A DNA stretch of 15,744 nt from Flavobacteriales bacterium (GCA_002862585.1 PKDP01000102.1:1-15744), one strand, 5' to 3'; shown: positions 7,223 to 14,643, counted from the first letter of the stretch. Notes: generated from the sequence alone by a model not told the origin. Translations and numbers: made by a program.

Positions 7223-7369
7223 CTATTCTAGTTCTTCAACCAAGTCTTTATTTTTATAAGACTCGATGAACCAAGCACCAATCCAGTAAGGTAAAAAACT
7301 AATAATGAAAGTAAGTAACCAAAACGCCATAATTGCGACAACTAAAAAGAGTAGAAAACCGATAAACAT
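7223..7369 (-). CDS. 48-residue single-pass membrane protein
   Basis: A short minus-strand frame runs ATG to TAG. Residues 2-25 form one strongly hydrophobic segment (FIGFLLFLVVAIMAFWLLTF and on). Then comes an amphipathic, Trp-rich PYWIGAWFIESY and a charged tail KNKDLVEELE. The composition and the sharp membrane-to-charged transition support a real protein, although I do not recognise a named family. A TAnnTTTG box lies 27 bases upstream of the ATG, and the gene fills most of the gap between arsC and fumC. The short charged tail is predicted to be cytoplasmic if the N terminus is outside. Function unknown. Confidence 0.65.
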   Translation of the reverse strand: MFIGFLLFLVVAIMAFWLLTFIISFLPYWIGAWFIESYKNKDLVEELE

Positions 7370-7385
7370 ATCTTATATTTTGAAT

Positions 7386-7393
7386 TAACTTTG
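7386..7393 (+). promoter_or_regulatory. -7 promoter box for fumC
   Basis: TAACTTTG matches TAnnTTTG, with 37 bases from its G to the fumC ATG. It faces the opposite-strand box at 7396-7403 across two bases. Confidence 0.5.
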
Positions 7394-7395
7394 TG

Positions 7396-7403
7396 CAAAA
7401 GTA
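7396..7403 (-). promoter_or_regulatory. -7 promoter box for the 48-residue membrane protein
   Basis: The minus strand reads TACTTTTG, matching TAnnTTTG, with 27 bases from its G to the ATG at 7369. With the fumC box it forms the inverted arrangement TAACTTTGtgCAAAAGTA. Confidence 0.45.
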
Positions 7404-7429
7404 AGTGTTAATTATCTAATAAAAAAATC

Positions 7430-8827
7430 ATGAGCTATAGAATTGAAAAAGATACAATGGGAGAAGTAAAAGTGCCTTTAGACAAGTATTGGGGTGCTCA
7501 AACTGAACGTTCAAGAAACAATTTCAAAATAGGTCAATCCTCTAGTATGCCGCTGGAAATAATCTATGGCTTTGCTTACTTAAAAAAAGCGGCAGCACAT
7601 GCTAACTGTGAATTAGGAGCACTTTCTTCTGAAAAAAGAGACTTGATTTCACAAGTTTGTGATGAAATACTGGATGGTCAGCATGACGAACAGTTTCCTT
7701 TGGTGATTTGGCAAACAGGCTCAGGCACTCAGTCAAATATGAATACCAATGAAGTTATAGCCAACAGAGGCCACGTTATTAGTGGCGGTAGTCTTACAGA
7801 TACCGATAAACGTATTCATCCAAATGATGATGTCAATAAATCACAGTCGTCCAACGATACCTTTCCAACAGGAATGCACATTGCAGCCTATAAAATGATT
7901 GTAGAAACAACTATTCCGGCAGTCGAATTACTAAGAAATACATTAGCTAAGAAGTCGTCTGATTTTATGATGGTGGTCAAAATTGGAAGAACGCACTTGA
8001 TGGATGCAACCCCTTTAACGCTTGGGCAAGAGTTCTCTGGATATGTTTCTCAGCTAGACCATGGTCTAAAAGCTCTAAATAATACACTAAGCCATCTTTC
8101 TCAGTTAGCACTTGGTGGAACTGCAGTTGGAACTGGTATTAATACCCCTGATGGCTATGCCGATTTAGTGGCACAAAAGATTGCGGAGTTTACTAACTTT
8201 CCTTTTGTTAGTGCCGAAAATAAGTTTGAAGCCTTAGCCGCTCACGATGCTATTGTAGAATCACATGGAGCATTAAAGCAATTGGCTGTTTCTTTAAATA
8301 AAATAGCTAACGACATTCGCTTATTAGCATCAGGGCCTAGAAGTGGTATTGGAGAAATAACTATACCATCGAATGAACCTGGCTCATCCATAATGCCTGG
8401 AAAAGTTAATCCAACCCAATGTGAAGCATTAACAATGGTTTGTGCTCAGGTTATAGGAAATGATGTAGCAATTGGAGTAGGTGGTTTGCAAGGGCATTAT
8501 GAACTTAATGTTTTTAAACCCATGATGGCAGCAAACATTTTACAGTCGGCACGATTAATAGCAGATGCATGTGTATCTTTCAATAATAACTGTGCCATAG
8601 GTATTGAGCCAAATTATCAGAATTTGAAGAAAAATTTAGATAATTCGTTGATGTTAGTAACTGCTCTAAACACTAAAATTGGCTATGAGAAAGCAGCTAA
8701 AATTGCTAAAACTGCTCATGAAAACGGTACAACACTAAAAGAAGAAGCGGTAAACTTAGGATACCTCACTGCTGAAGAGTTTGACCAATGGGTTAGACCA
8801 GAAGATATGTGTGGGAGTTTGAAATAA
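7430..8827 (+). CDS. fumC: class II fumarate hydratase
   Basis: The 465-residue protein is a class II (iron-free, tetrameric) fumarase that interconverts fumarate and malate in the TCA cycle. The superfamily signature GSSIMPGKVNP lies at 318-328, with the mobile catalytic Ser in the SS pair. Other conserved active-site segments are TGSGTQSNMNTNEV, SSNDTFPTGMH (ending at H150) and GRTHLMDATP with catalytic-site H189. The start MSYRIEKDTMGEVKVP is the family N terminus. The TQCEALTMV stretch after the signature favours fumarase over aspartase or argininosuccinate lyase. The gene has its own -7 box and ends one base before the manC stop on the other strand. Confidence 0.97.
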   Translation: MSYRIEKDTMGEVKVPLDKYWGAQTERSRNNFKIGQSSSMPLEIIYGFAYLKKAAAHANCELGALSSEKRDLISQVCDEILDGQHDEQFPLVIWQTGSGTQSNMNTNEVIANRGHVISGGSLTDTDKRIHPNDDVNKSQSSNDTFPTGMHIAAYKMIVETTIPAVELLRNTLAKKSSDFMMVVKIGRTHLMDATPLTLGQEFSGYVSQLDHGLKALNNTLSHLSQLALGGTAVGTGINTPDGYADLVAQKIAEFTNFPFVSAENKFEALAAHDAIVESHGALKQLAVSLNKIANDIRLLASGPRSGIGEITIPSNEPGSSIMPGKVNPTQCEALTMVCAQVIGNDVAIGVGGLQGHYELNVFKPMMAANILQSARLIADACVSFNNNCAIGIEPNYQNLKKNLDNSLMLVTALNTKIGYEKAAKIAKTAHENGTTLKEEAVNLGYLTAEEFDQWVRPEDMCGSLK

Positions 8828-8828
8828 G

Positions 8829-9917
8829 TTAGACGTAATTCTCTCCTTTATTTCGTTTTACATCACTAACAAACTGTTTGATTTGTTGCTCGTTTTCTGT
8901 CTTACAGATTAAAAGGGTGTTGTCATTATCAATTACAATATAGTCTTCCAAGCCCTCAACAACAACAACTTTACCATTAGGAGCATTAATAATATTGTTT
9001 TTTGAGTTATAAAGCATTACACCATCACCGATAACACCGTTATTATTCTCATCTATTTCTAGGTGACCGTGCAATGAACCCCAAGTACCTAAATCACTCC
9101 ATCCAAAATCAGAAGGGTAAACACATACATTTTCAGCCTTTTCCATTAATCCATAATCGATTGAAATGTTCTTACAACCAGGGAAAACTCTATTGATGAA
9201 TTCTTCCTCTTTGTCGGTATTAAAGTAGTCTATTCCGTCGCGAAAAGTATCGTATAAATCTCTTAAGTGCTTTCTTAGTCCTAATGTAATAGACTTAGCA
9301 CTCCAAATGAAAATACCAGAATTCCACAAGAAATCACCACTTTCTAGAAACTGATTGGCAAGTTCAAGATTAGGTTTTTCAGTAAATGTTTTCACTGAAT
9401 GAATATGTTGGCTAAAACCTAAATTTTCTTCATTATATTGAATATATCCATAGCCAGTATCAGGTCTTGAAGGCTTTATTCCTAGAGTCAATAAATAGCT
9501 GTTTTTGGAACAGACCTCAAAACACTCGTTTACGATTCTTGTAAATTCATTCTCATTAGTAATGAGATGATCTGATGGGGCAACTATAATATTTGCTTCA
9601 GGATTTATATTATTAATTTTAAAAGAAGCATATGCGATACAAGGTGCCGTATTTCTCATAGCGGGTTCGCACAAAATATTACTTTCCTTAATATCCTTTA
9701 GTTGTTCAATACAGAGGTCTTTGTAATTTACGTTTGTAACGACCAGTATATTTTCAGTGGGGCAAAAGTTGCTTAGTCTTCTAAATGTTTGTTGAATAAG
9801 GGTTTCGCCTGTTCCGAGTATGTCTAAAAATTGCTTAGGAAATGTAGTTCTACTCATAGGCCAAAATCGTGAGCCTATCCCACCAGCCATTATAACAGCA
9901 AAATTATTAGTATTCAT
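8829..9917 (-). CDS. manC: mannose-1-phosphate guanylyltransferase
   Basis: This 362-residue nucleotidyltransferase makes GDP-mannose from mannose-1-phosphate and GTP, for surface polysaccharides and glycans. The nucleotide-binding loop is GGIGSRFWP (12-20), with PKQF at 27-30 and the sugar-phosphate motif FTEKP with E180-K181-P182. The product FLWNSGIFIWSA segment follows, as in ManC and RfbM enzymes. It is the short form without the C-terminal phosphomannose isomerase domain of bifunctional ManC/AlgA. It is the last gene of the lipoprotein-feoA-feoB-sprT run, 34 bases after the sprT stop, with no clear promoter of its own. No other polysaccharide gene is in the window. Confidence 0.93.
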   Translation of the reverse strand: MNTNNFAVIMAGGIGSRFWPMSRTTFPKQFLDILGTGETLIQQTFRRLSNFCPTENILVVTNVNYKDLCIEQLKDIKESNILCEPAMRNTAPCIAYASFKINNINPEANIIVAPSDHLITNENEFTRIVNECFEVCSKNSYLLTLGIKPSRPDTGYGYIQYNEENLGFSQHIHSVKTFTEKPNLELANQFLESGDFLWNSGIFIWSAKSITLGLRKHLRDLYDTFRDGIDYFNTDKEEEFINRVFPGCKNISIDYGLMEKAENVCVYPSDFGWSDLGTWGSLHGHLEIDENNNGVIGDGVMLYNSKNNIINAPNGKVVVVEGLEDYIVIDNDNTLLICKTENEQQIKQFVSDVKRNKGENYV

Positions 9918-9951
9918 ATGCTTATGAAGTTTGAGTTGTAAAAGTACAAAA

Positions 9952-10527
9952 TCAAATTTTAACCTCAGCTAAGGGGTTAAAAACATACCTTTTGTTATTC
10001 GAAAGAGATTTGCACTGATATCGTTTTTTTAATCGTTTTTCTTTTAAATATTTCTTACCATTTGAGGTTTCAAAAACAGTTCCGTTAGGAATGTCAGAAA
10101 TAGTTAGAATATGTTTTTCATCAAATTGCCTTAGAGCTTTTACAAGCTCAAAATCGGAACTTGTCGATGCTTTTGGATTTTTTAAATGAAGAGCAAGGTG
10201 TTTTTGTATTTCTTTTGGAAAGATAGGCAGAAAAGGAATCATAAGTTTCTGAAACGTCATTTTCCATTCCTTACCATGTGGCAATACTCTTGGTGAATAC
10301 TCTTCTTTTACTAACATATGAGCAATTTCATGAGTTAAGGTAATAAGAAAAGAGTAGGGGTTTAGGTCATTATTAATTGAAAGATGGTGTTTACCTTTAT
10401 AAAAACGATAATCACCTAGTTTGGTAGCTCTCGATTTCTTGATAGATAGTTGGCAATTATAATCTGTTAACCACTTTTTTATAGAACCAACAGATTCTTT
10501 AGGAAGAAAAGAGTCTAAACTTTGCAT
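9952..10527 (-). CDS. SprT-like zinc metalloprotease
   Basis: The product has 191 residues. The zinc site is HEIAH at 66-70 with E67 as catalytic base. The third ligand is H84 in LPHGKEWKMTF, the SprT/Spartan pattern HExxH followed by HGxxW. Eukaryotic Spartan proteases degrade DNA-protein crosslinks; bacterial SprT-like proteins are mostly uncharacterised, so the substrate is unknown. The Cys-rich C-terminal zinc ribbon found in some SprT proteins is missing, with only one Cys in the tail. The tail is strongly basic. The ATG shares its A with the feoB TAA (TAATG), indicating translational coupling. Confidence 0.88.
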   Translation of the reverse strand: MQSLDSFLPKESVGSIKKWLTDYNCQLSIKKSRATKLGDYRFYKGKHHLSINNDLNPYSFLITLTHEIAHMLVKEEYSPRVLPHGKEWKMTFQKLMIPFLPIFPKEIQKHLALHLKNPKASTSSDFELVKALRQFDEKHILTISDIPNGTVFETSNGKKYLKEKRLKKRYQCKSLSNNKRYVFNPLAEVKI

Positions 10528-12638
10528 TAACTCAATAATTGATATGCTGCAAAGCTAGCTAGATAGGCTAAGAGACTCATATAGATGAACTGTATGATAG
10601 GCCATTTCCAGCTGTTTGTTTCCCTGTAGACAATAGCCAATGTACTCATGCATTGCATCGCAAAGGCATAAAAGAGCATGAGCGAGAGAGCCACCGCTGG
10701 AGTAAAAAATGCTTCTCCTGTGTTGGGGTTTTTATGAGACATTAACTTTTCCCTAATCGACTTAGTGTTGTCTGCATCTCCAACACTATAAATGGTGGAC
10801 ATTGTTCCAACAAACACTTCTCGAGCAGCAAAAGACGTAATAAGTGAAATTCCAATTCTCCAATCAAAGCCAAGTGGGCTAATTACAGGTTCAATACTTT
10901 TTCCAATAATACCTGCGTATGAAGCCTCTAGTTTCTCGCTGGCAATTTCTACTTCTGCATTTTCAGAATATTGGTATTTTTCTTCTATTTCTTGAAATTT
11001 GTCTGAGGGACCATAGGATGAAAGAACCCAAAGAACGATTGAAATAGCAACAATAATTTTTCCTGCATCAATCAAGAATACCTTTACTTTCTCAAAAATA
11101 GTTAGTCCAACAGTTTTCCAGTCAGGTACTTTATATGTAGGCATTTCCATTACAAAATAGCCTCTTTCTTTAGATTTTAAAATATACTTCATTATCCAAG
11201 CAATTGATATTGCCGATACAAAGCCTATGAGGTAGAACCCCATCATAGTAAGCCCTTGAAGGTTAAATATGAGCCATTTTTGGTCGGCTGGTATCATCAT
11301 AGAAATGAGTAAGGTATAGACTGGTAGTCTTGCCGCACAGCTCATGAGGGGAACAACCATTATAGTGATGATTCTTTCTTTCCAATTAGGAATAGTTCGT
11401 GCTGACATTACAGCCGGAATAGCACATGCAGCACCGCTTAATAATGGTATTATTGAACGTCCACTTAGTCCAAATCCTCTAAGCAATTTATCTGTTATGA
11501 AACTTACTCTTGACATATATCCTGTGTCTTCAAGTATGGCAATGAATGCAAATAGGAAGGCAATTTGAGGAATGAAAATAACTATACCTCCAAGCCCAGC
11601 TATAATACCGTCAACAATTAAACTGTTTAGTGCTCCTTGCGGTAATGAATTGCCAACAAATTGTGAGAGTTGAGCAAATGCATTATCTATAATTTCCATT
11701 GGATATTCAGACCATGAGAATACAGCTTGAAAAATGAGAAATAGAATAGCTAAGAAAATACCAAAACCTAAAATGGGATGAGTGAGTATGTTATCTAGCT
11801 TTTGAGTAAGGCTATTGTTTTTACTAAACTCAGGGTATTTCACACATGCGTCAATGAGCTTATCTATGGCCTTATATCTTCTTACTGTTTCTGTAGCTTG
11901 CGATCTTTTCGGGTTGAATTTTAATTCTTTAGCAAGTCCTTCAAAATGCGATTTTTCTTTTTCAGATAAGCCAGTGATAGTTTTATAATTACAAGCGATT
12001 TGAAAAGCGTTATAGTCACTTTTGAGGGTTAACTTATTTTGAATATTGCCTATAAGTTCTGGAGCAAGATTTTTTATATCTACAAAACAACTAGGTATTT
12101 CAAAATCGTTGATGACCTTGATGATAGCTTGTTTTAGGTTACCTATGCCAATCTTTTTTCTAGCATTTATCGGCACTACAAGAATGCCAAGTTGATCACT
12201 TAGCAGATCTATGTCAATTTCCACGCCGTCAGCAGTAATTAAATCCATCATACTAAGCGCCAAAATGCAAGGTGTATTTAGATCAATAACCTGAGTGGCT
12301 AAACATAAAGAACGCTTGAGGTTTGAGGCATCAGCAATAATGATGTTGACATTAGGGTGGTGCTCGTTTTTAGAATCACATAGAATCTGAAACGTTACAC
12401 TTTCATCAACAGACTTTGGATACAGGCTGTAAGTTCCCGGAAGGTCAATAAACTCAGTATCTACTTTATTTTTACTAGCTAATTGTGAAATTTGGCATGC
12501 GCCGACTTTTTTGTCAACGGTAATACCAGGAAAGTTTCCTACTTTTTGATTTAAGCCGGTCAGGGCATTAAATAATGTTGTCTTTCCACTGTTTGGATTT
12601 CCAACTAAGGCTACTTTAATTTTTTGTGAAAGCGTCAA
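10527..12638 (-). CDS. feoB: ferrous iron transport protein B
   Basis: The 703-residue protein is FeoB, the inner-membrane Fe(II) permease with an N-terminal GTPase. G1 is GNPNSGKTT (13-21), G2 is in GNFPGITV, and G3 is DLPGTY (65-70). The G4 position reads ALSMMDL, so the expected Asn of NxxD is S129, with D132 kept. G5 appears as NAR rather than SAR/SAK. A helical spacer leads into the permease from about residue 285. Two Gate motifs are seen: LSGAACAIPAVMSARTI with C405, and SCAARLPVY with C434. It follows feoA by 3 bases and overlaps the sprT start by one base. The FeoB family is usually controlled by iron, but I see no clear Fur box upstream of the operon. Confidence 0.96.
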   Translation of the reverse strand: MTLSQKIKVALVGNPNSGKTTLFNALTGLNQKVGNFPGITVDKKVGACQISQLASKNKVDTEFIDLPGTYSLYPKSVDESVTFQILCDSKNEHHPNVNIIIADASNLKRSLCLATQVIDLNTPCILALSMMDLITADGVEIDIDLLSDQLGILVVPINARKKIGIGNLKQAIIKVINDFEIPSCFVDIKNLAPELIGNIQNKLTLKSDYNAFQIACNYKTITGLSEKEKSHFEGLAKELKFNPKRSQATETVRRYKAIDKLIDACVKYPEFSKNNSLTQKLDNILTHPILGFGIFLAILFLIFQAVFSWSEYPMEIIDNAFAQLSQFVGNSLPQGALNSLIVDGIIAGLGGIVIFIPQIAFLFAFIAILEDTGYMSRVSFITDKLLRGFGLSGRSIIPLLSGAACAIPAVMSARTIPNWKERIITIMVVPLMSCAARLPVYTLLISMMIPADQKWLIFNLQGLTMMGFYLIGFVSAISIAWIMKYILKSKERGYFVMEMPTYKVPDWKTVGLTIFEKVKVFLIDAGKIIVAISIVLWVLSSYGPSDKFQEIEEKYQYSENAEVEIASEKLEASYAGIIGKSIEPVISPLGFDWRIGISLITSFAAREVFVGTMSTIYSVGDADNTKSIREKLMSHKNPNTGEAFFTPAVALSLMLFYAFAMQCMSTLAIVYRETNSWKWPIIQFIYMSLLAYLASFAAYQLLS

Positions 12639-12641
12639 CGA

Positions 12642-12869
12642 CTATTTAATTTCGTTAACAAAAATCGTTTTAGCTTCAGACTTTCTCATGCTCAATAAAT
12701 AGCCTGAGATAGAAACAGCTATGGGGTCACCTAACGGAGCTTTACGCTCAATGTATATTTGTTCACCTGGAAGGCAGCCCATTTCCATGAGTTTTAGTGC
12801 CAATTCTTTATCAGAAAAAGAATCTATAACGGCTTTTTCGCCAGGTTCTAAATTGCTTAGGTTTTTCAT
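12642..12869 (-). CDS. feoA: ferrous iron transport protein A
   Basis: This 75-residue cytoplasmic protein has the SH3-like FeoA fold. It shows NLEPGEKAVIDSF, then KLMEMGCLPGEQIYIERKAP (the family's LxxMGxxPG pattern), and GDPIAVSISGYLLSMRKSEA, the conserved strand pair near the C terminus. FeoA is thought to bind FeoB and support Fe(II) uptake. The stop is 3 bases from the feoB ATG. No strict TAnnTTTG box lies in the 39 bases between feoA and the upstream lipoprotein gene, so the two are probably on one transcript. Confidence 0.95.
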   Translation of the reverse strand: MKNLSNLEPGEKAVIDSFSDKELALKLMEMGCLPGEQIYIERKAPLGDPIAVSISGYLLSMRKSEAKTIFVNEIK

Positions 12870-12908
12870 GCTACTAATTTACTTATTTAGAATTAATCTA
12901 AAACTATA

Positions 12909-13049
12909 TTAGGAATGTTTTTCTGTGGTTTCAGTGCTCTTCGAAAAGCTTGGGCAATCGCAGTCTTTTTTTAAAATACTACAGGATGACAAACTGAGTA
13001 GAAAGCAGGAAAATAATAGAATGAAAAATAGATTTTTTGCTTTATTCAT
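12909..13049 (-). CDS. 46-residue predicted lipoprotein upstream of feoAB
   Basis: A short minus-strand frame begins MNKAKNLFFILLFSCFLLS and carries the lipobox LSSC, with acylated Cys at residue 23. The predicted mature peptide is only 24 residues: CSILKKD, then CDCP with two more Cys (C30 and C32), then a Ser/Thr/Glu-rich end. A basic N terminus, hydrophobic core and lipobox in the right order are hard to get by chance, so the gene is well supported although tiny. It has a -7 box 22 bases upstream and lies 39 bases before feoA, making it the first gene of the feo operon. I recall small Bacteroidota lipoproteins with a DCxCP core but no assigned function. A role with iron is inference from position and the C-x-C pair. 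Confidence 0.72.
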   Translation of the reverse strand: MNKAKNLFFILLFSCFLLSLSSCSILKKDCDCPSFSKSTETTEKHS

Positions 13050-13070
13050 AGTTAAATGTAATACTTATTT

Positions 13071-13078
13071 CAAAAATA
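13071..13078 (-). promoter_or_regulatory. -7 promoter box for the lipoprotein-feoAB operon
   Basis: The minus strand reads TATTTTTG (TAnnTTTG). Its G is 22 bases before the lipoprotein ATG. A TTG on the same strand lies about 22 bases upstream of the box, slightly more than the usual spacing for a -33 element. Confidence 0.5.
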
Positions 13079-13113
13079 CTATATGCTTTTAAGACTGAGG
13101 CAATAAATATTAT

Positions 13114-13121
13114 TATTTTTG
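13114..13121 (+). promoter_or_regulatory. -7 promoter box for mlaE-mlaF, near-leaderless
   Basis: TATTTTTG matches TAnnTTTG and ends 6 bases before the mlaE ATG at 13127. Another ATG at 13122 runs into TGA after two codons and is not the start. Confidence 0.5.
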
Positions 13122-13126
13122 ATGAT

Positions 13127-13870
13127 ATGATACAAGGTCTTAAAATGTTTGGCAAATACCTTTCCTTATTGGGGAATGTGTTTAGCAGACCTGAAAATAA
13201 AAAGGTATACTTCAGAAGAATTTTAGATGAGATGGTAAAATTGGGTGTAAACTCTTTAACTATTGTGTCTATTATTTCATTGTTTATGGGAGCAGTTGTA
13301 ACTATACAGACAGGCTTACAATTAAGCAATCCTTTTATTCCAAAATATTTAATTGGATTCGCAACAAGAGAGTCTCTTGTACTAGAGTTTTCGCCTACTA
13401 TGATTGCCTTAATCTTAGCGGGAAAGGTAGGTTCAAGCATTGCCTCTGAAATTGGCACTATGCGTGTTTCAGAACAAATTGATGCCCTTGAAATTATGGG
13501 AATAAATTCTTCGGCTTTCATCATACAGCCTAAAATAATTGCATCAGTTTTATTTTTTCCGATTTTGGTAGTAATCAGTATGGCAATCGGAATGTTTGGT
13601 GGTTTTTTGGCAGCGACACTTGGTGGAATTATTAGTAAAGCAGAGTTTTTACAAGGCTTACTCTATTGGTTTCAGCCTTTTTATATTTTTTATGCAATAG
13701 TAAAAACAGTATTTTTTGCTTTTGCTATTTCTTCCGTATCCTCATTCTTTGGCTACTATACCGCTGGTGGAGCCATTGCGGTTGGGAAGTCAAGTACAAA
13801 AGCTGTTGTATACAGTTGTATTGTGATTTTGATTGTCAATTTTGTTATCACTCAACTTATGTTATCATGA
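13127..13870 (+). CDS. mlaE: MlaE-family ABC transporter permease
   Basis: The 247-residue integral membrane protein is an MlaE (DUF140) permease, the membrane half of an MCE-type phospholipid transporter between inner and outer membrane. Characteristic segments are FMGAVVTIQTGLQL, the ESLVLEFSPTMIALILAGKV stretch, and SSIASEIGTMRVSEQIDALE, which carries the coupling-helix region contacting the ATPase, followed by MGIN. Five or so hydrophobic segments are visible. It overlaps mlaF by the four bases ATGA, so translation is coupled. The substrate-binding MCE protein (MlaD) is not in the window. Confidence 0.93.
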   Translation: MIQGLKMFGKYLSLLGNVFSRPENKKVYFRRILDEMVKLGVNSLTIVSIISLFMGAVVTIQTGLQLSNPFIPKYLIGFATRESLVLEFSPTMIALILAGKVGSSIASEIGTMRVSEQIDALEIMGINSSAFIIQPKIIASVLFFPILVVISMAIGMFGGFLAATLGGIISKAEFLQGLLYWFQPFYIFYAIVKTVFFAFAISSVSSFFGYYTAGGAIAVGKSSTKAVVYSCIVILIVNFVITQLMLS

Positions 13871-14613
13871 TAAAAGTTGAAAAAATAAATAAGTCATTTG
13901 CTGATAAACATGTTTTAAAAGATGTTTCTTTTTCATTTGAAGCTGGTAAAACTAACTTAGTAATTGGCGCAAGCGGTTCTGGTAAAACGACATTGATAAA
14001 ATGTATGGTTGGACTACATACTCCTGATTCTGGCAAAATTATTTTCGATGGTGCTACCTTTGAAGATTTAGTTAAGAAAGATAAGAGAGAGCTAAGGCAA
14101 CAAATTGGGATGTTGTTTCAAGGAGGGGCCTTATTCGATTACCTTACTGTAGAACAAAATATTGCATTTCCTTTGAGTATGTTTACTAATATGAGTGAGG
14201 AAGAAAAGAAAGATAGAGTTAACTTTTGTCTGAACAGAGTAAATCTAAATAATGTAAACAATCTGTTTCCAGCAGAGTTAAGTGGGGGGATGATAAAACG
14301 TGTGGCTATTGCAAGGGCAATTTCTATGAATCCTAAGTATTTATTCTGTGATGAGCCAAATTCTGGATTAGACCCTCAAACATCTATTATCATTGATAAC
14401 CTAATTCAAGAAATTACACAAGAGTATAATATTACTACTGTTGTGAATACTCACGACATGAACTCAGTTGTTGAGATAGGCGATAATATTGCCTTTATAA
14501 ACAAAGGGAAATTAGCTTGGCAAGGGAATAAGGACTCCATAATATCTTCAGATAGTCCTGAGTTGAATGACTTTGTTTTTGCTTCTCAGCTTTTAAAAAA
14601 ATTAAAGCAATAA
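13867..14613 (+). CDS. mlaF: MlaF-family ABC transporter ATP-binding protein
   Basis: From this ATG the product has 248 residues, normal for MlaF. Walker A is GASGSGKTT (34-42), the Q-loop is Q85 (MLFQGGALFD), and the signature is LSGGM (138-142), with the GM ending seen in MlaF-type ATPases. Walker B is LFCDEP, with D162 and E163, followed by NSGLDP; the H-loop is H196 (NTHDM). It drives lipid transport through MlaE. The open frame extends upstream to 13666 inside mlaE, but that part translates to Cys/Phe/Trp-rich nonsense. The ATGA overlap fixes the start at 13867. The stop codon merges into a strong terminator. Confidence 0.94.
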   Translation: MIKVEKINKSFADKHVLKDVSFSFEAGKTNLVIGASGSGKTTLIKCMVGLHTPDSGKIIFDGATFEDLVKKDKRELRQQIGMLFQGGALFDYLTVEQNIAFPLSMFTNMSEEEKKDRVNFCLNRVNLNNVNNLFPAELSGGMIKRVAIARAISMNPKYLFCDEPNSGLDPQTSIIIDNLIQEITQEYNITTVVNTHDMNSVVEIGDNIAFINKGKLAWQGNKDSIISSDSPELNDFVFASQLLKKLKQ

Positions 14614-14643
14614 AAAAGAGAAACTGAATAGTCTCTCTTTTTT
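14612..14643. terminator. bidirectional intrinsic terminator between mlaF and the T9SS genes
   Basis: A 14-pair stem with one A-C mismatch pairs 14612-14625 with 14630-14643 around the loop GAAT. The arms are A6GAGA.. and ..TCTCT6, so each strand ends in a T-run. It starts inside the mlaF stop codon and lies 18 bases beyond the stop of the convergent gene, so it can serve both. Confidence 0.88.

Noticed and set aside
10792..11568. Plus-strand frames opposite feoB
   Set aside because: They mirror the feoB coding frame, which carries clear permease motifs; no start or promoter supports them.
13100..13130. Possible Fur box in the feo/mla divergent region
   Set aside because: The AT-rich GATGATATGATA stretch looks loosely like part of a Fur site, but it lacks the inverted symmetry and lies upstream of, and away from, the feo -7 box.
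13042..13524. Minus-strand 160-codon open frame over mlaE
   Set aside because: Shadow of mlaE. The protein has no domain character, and it overlaps the lipoprotein start and both promoters.
13666..13866. 67-codon upstream extension of mlaF
   Set aside because: It lies within mlaE in another frame and translates to atypical Cys/Phe/Trp-rich sequence; the ATGA overlap and Walker A spacing fix the start at 13867.
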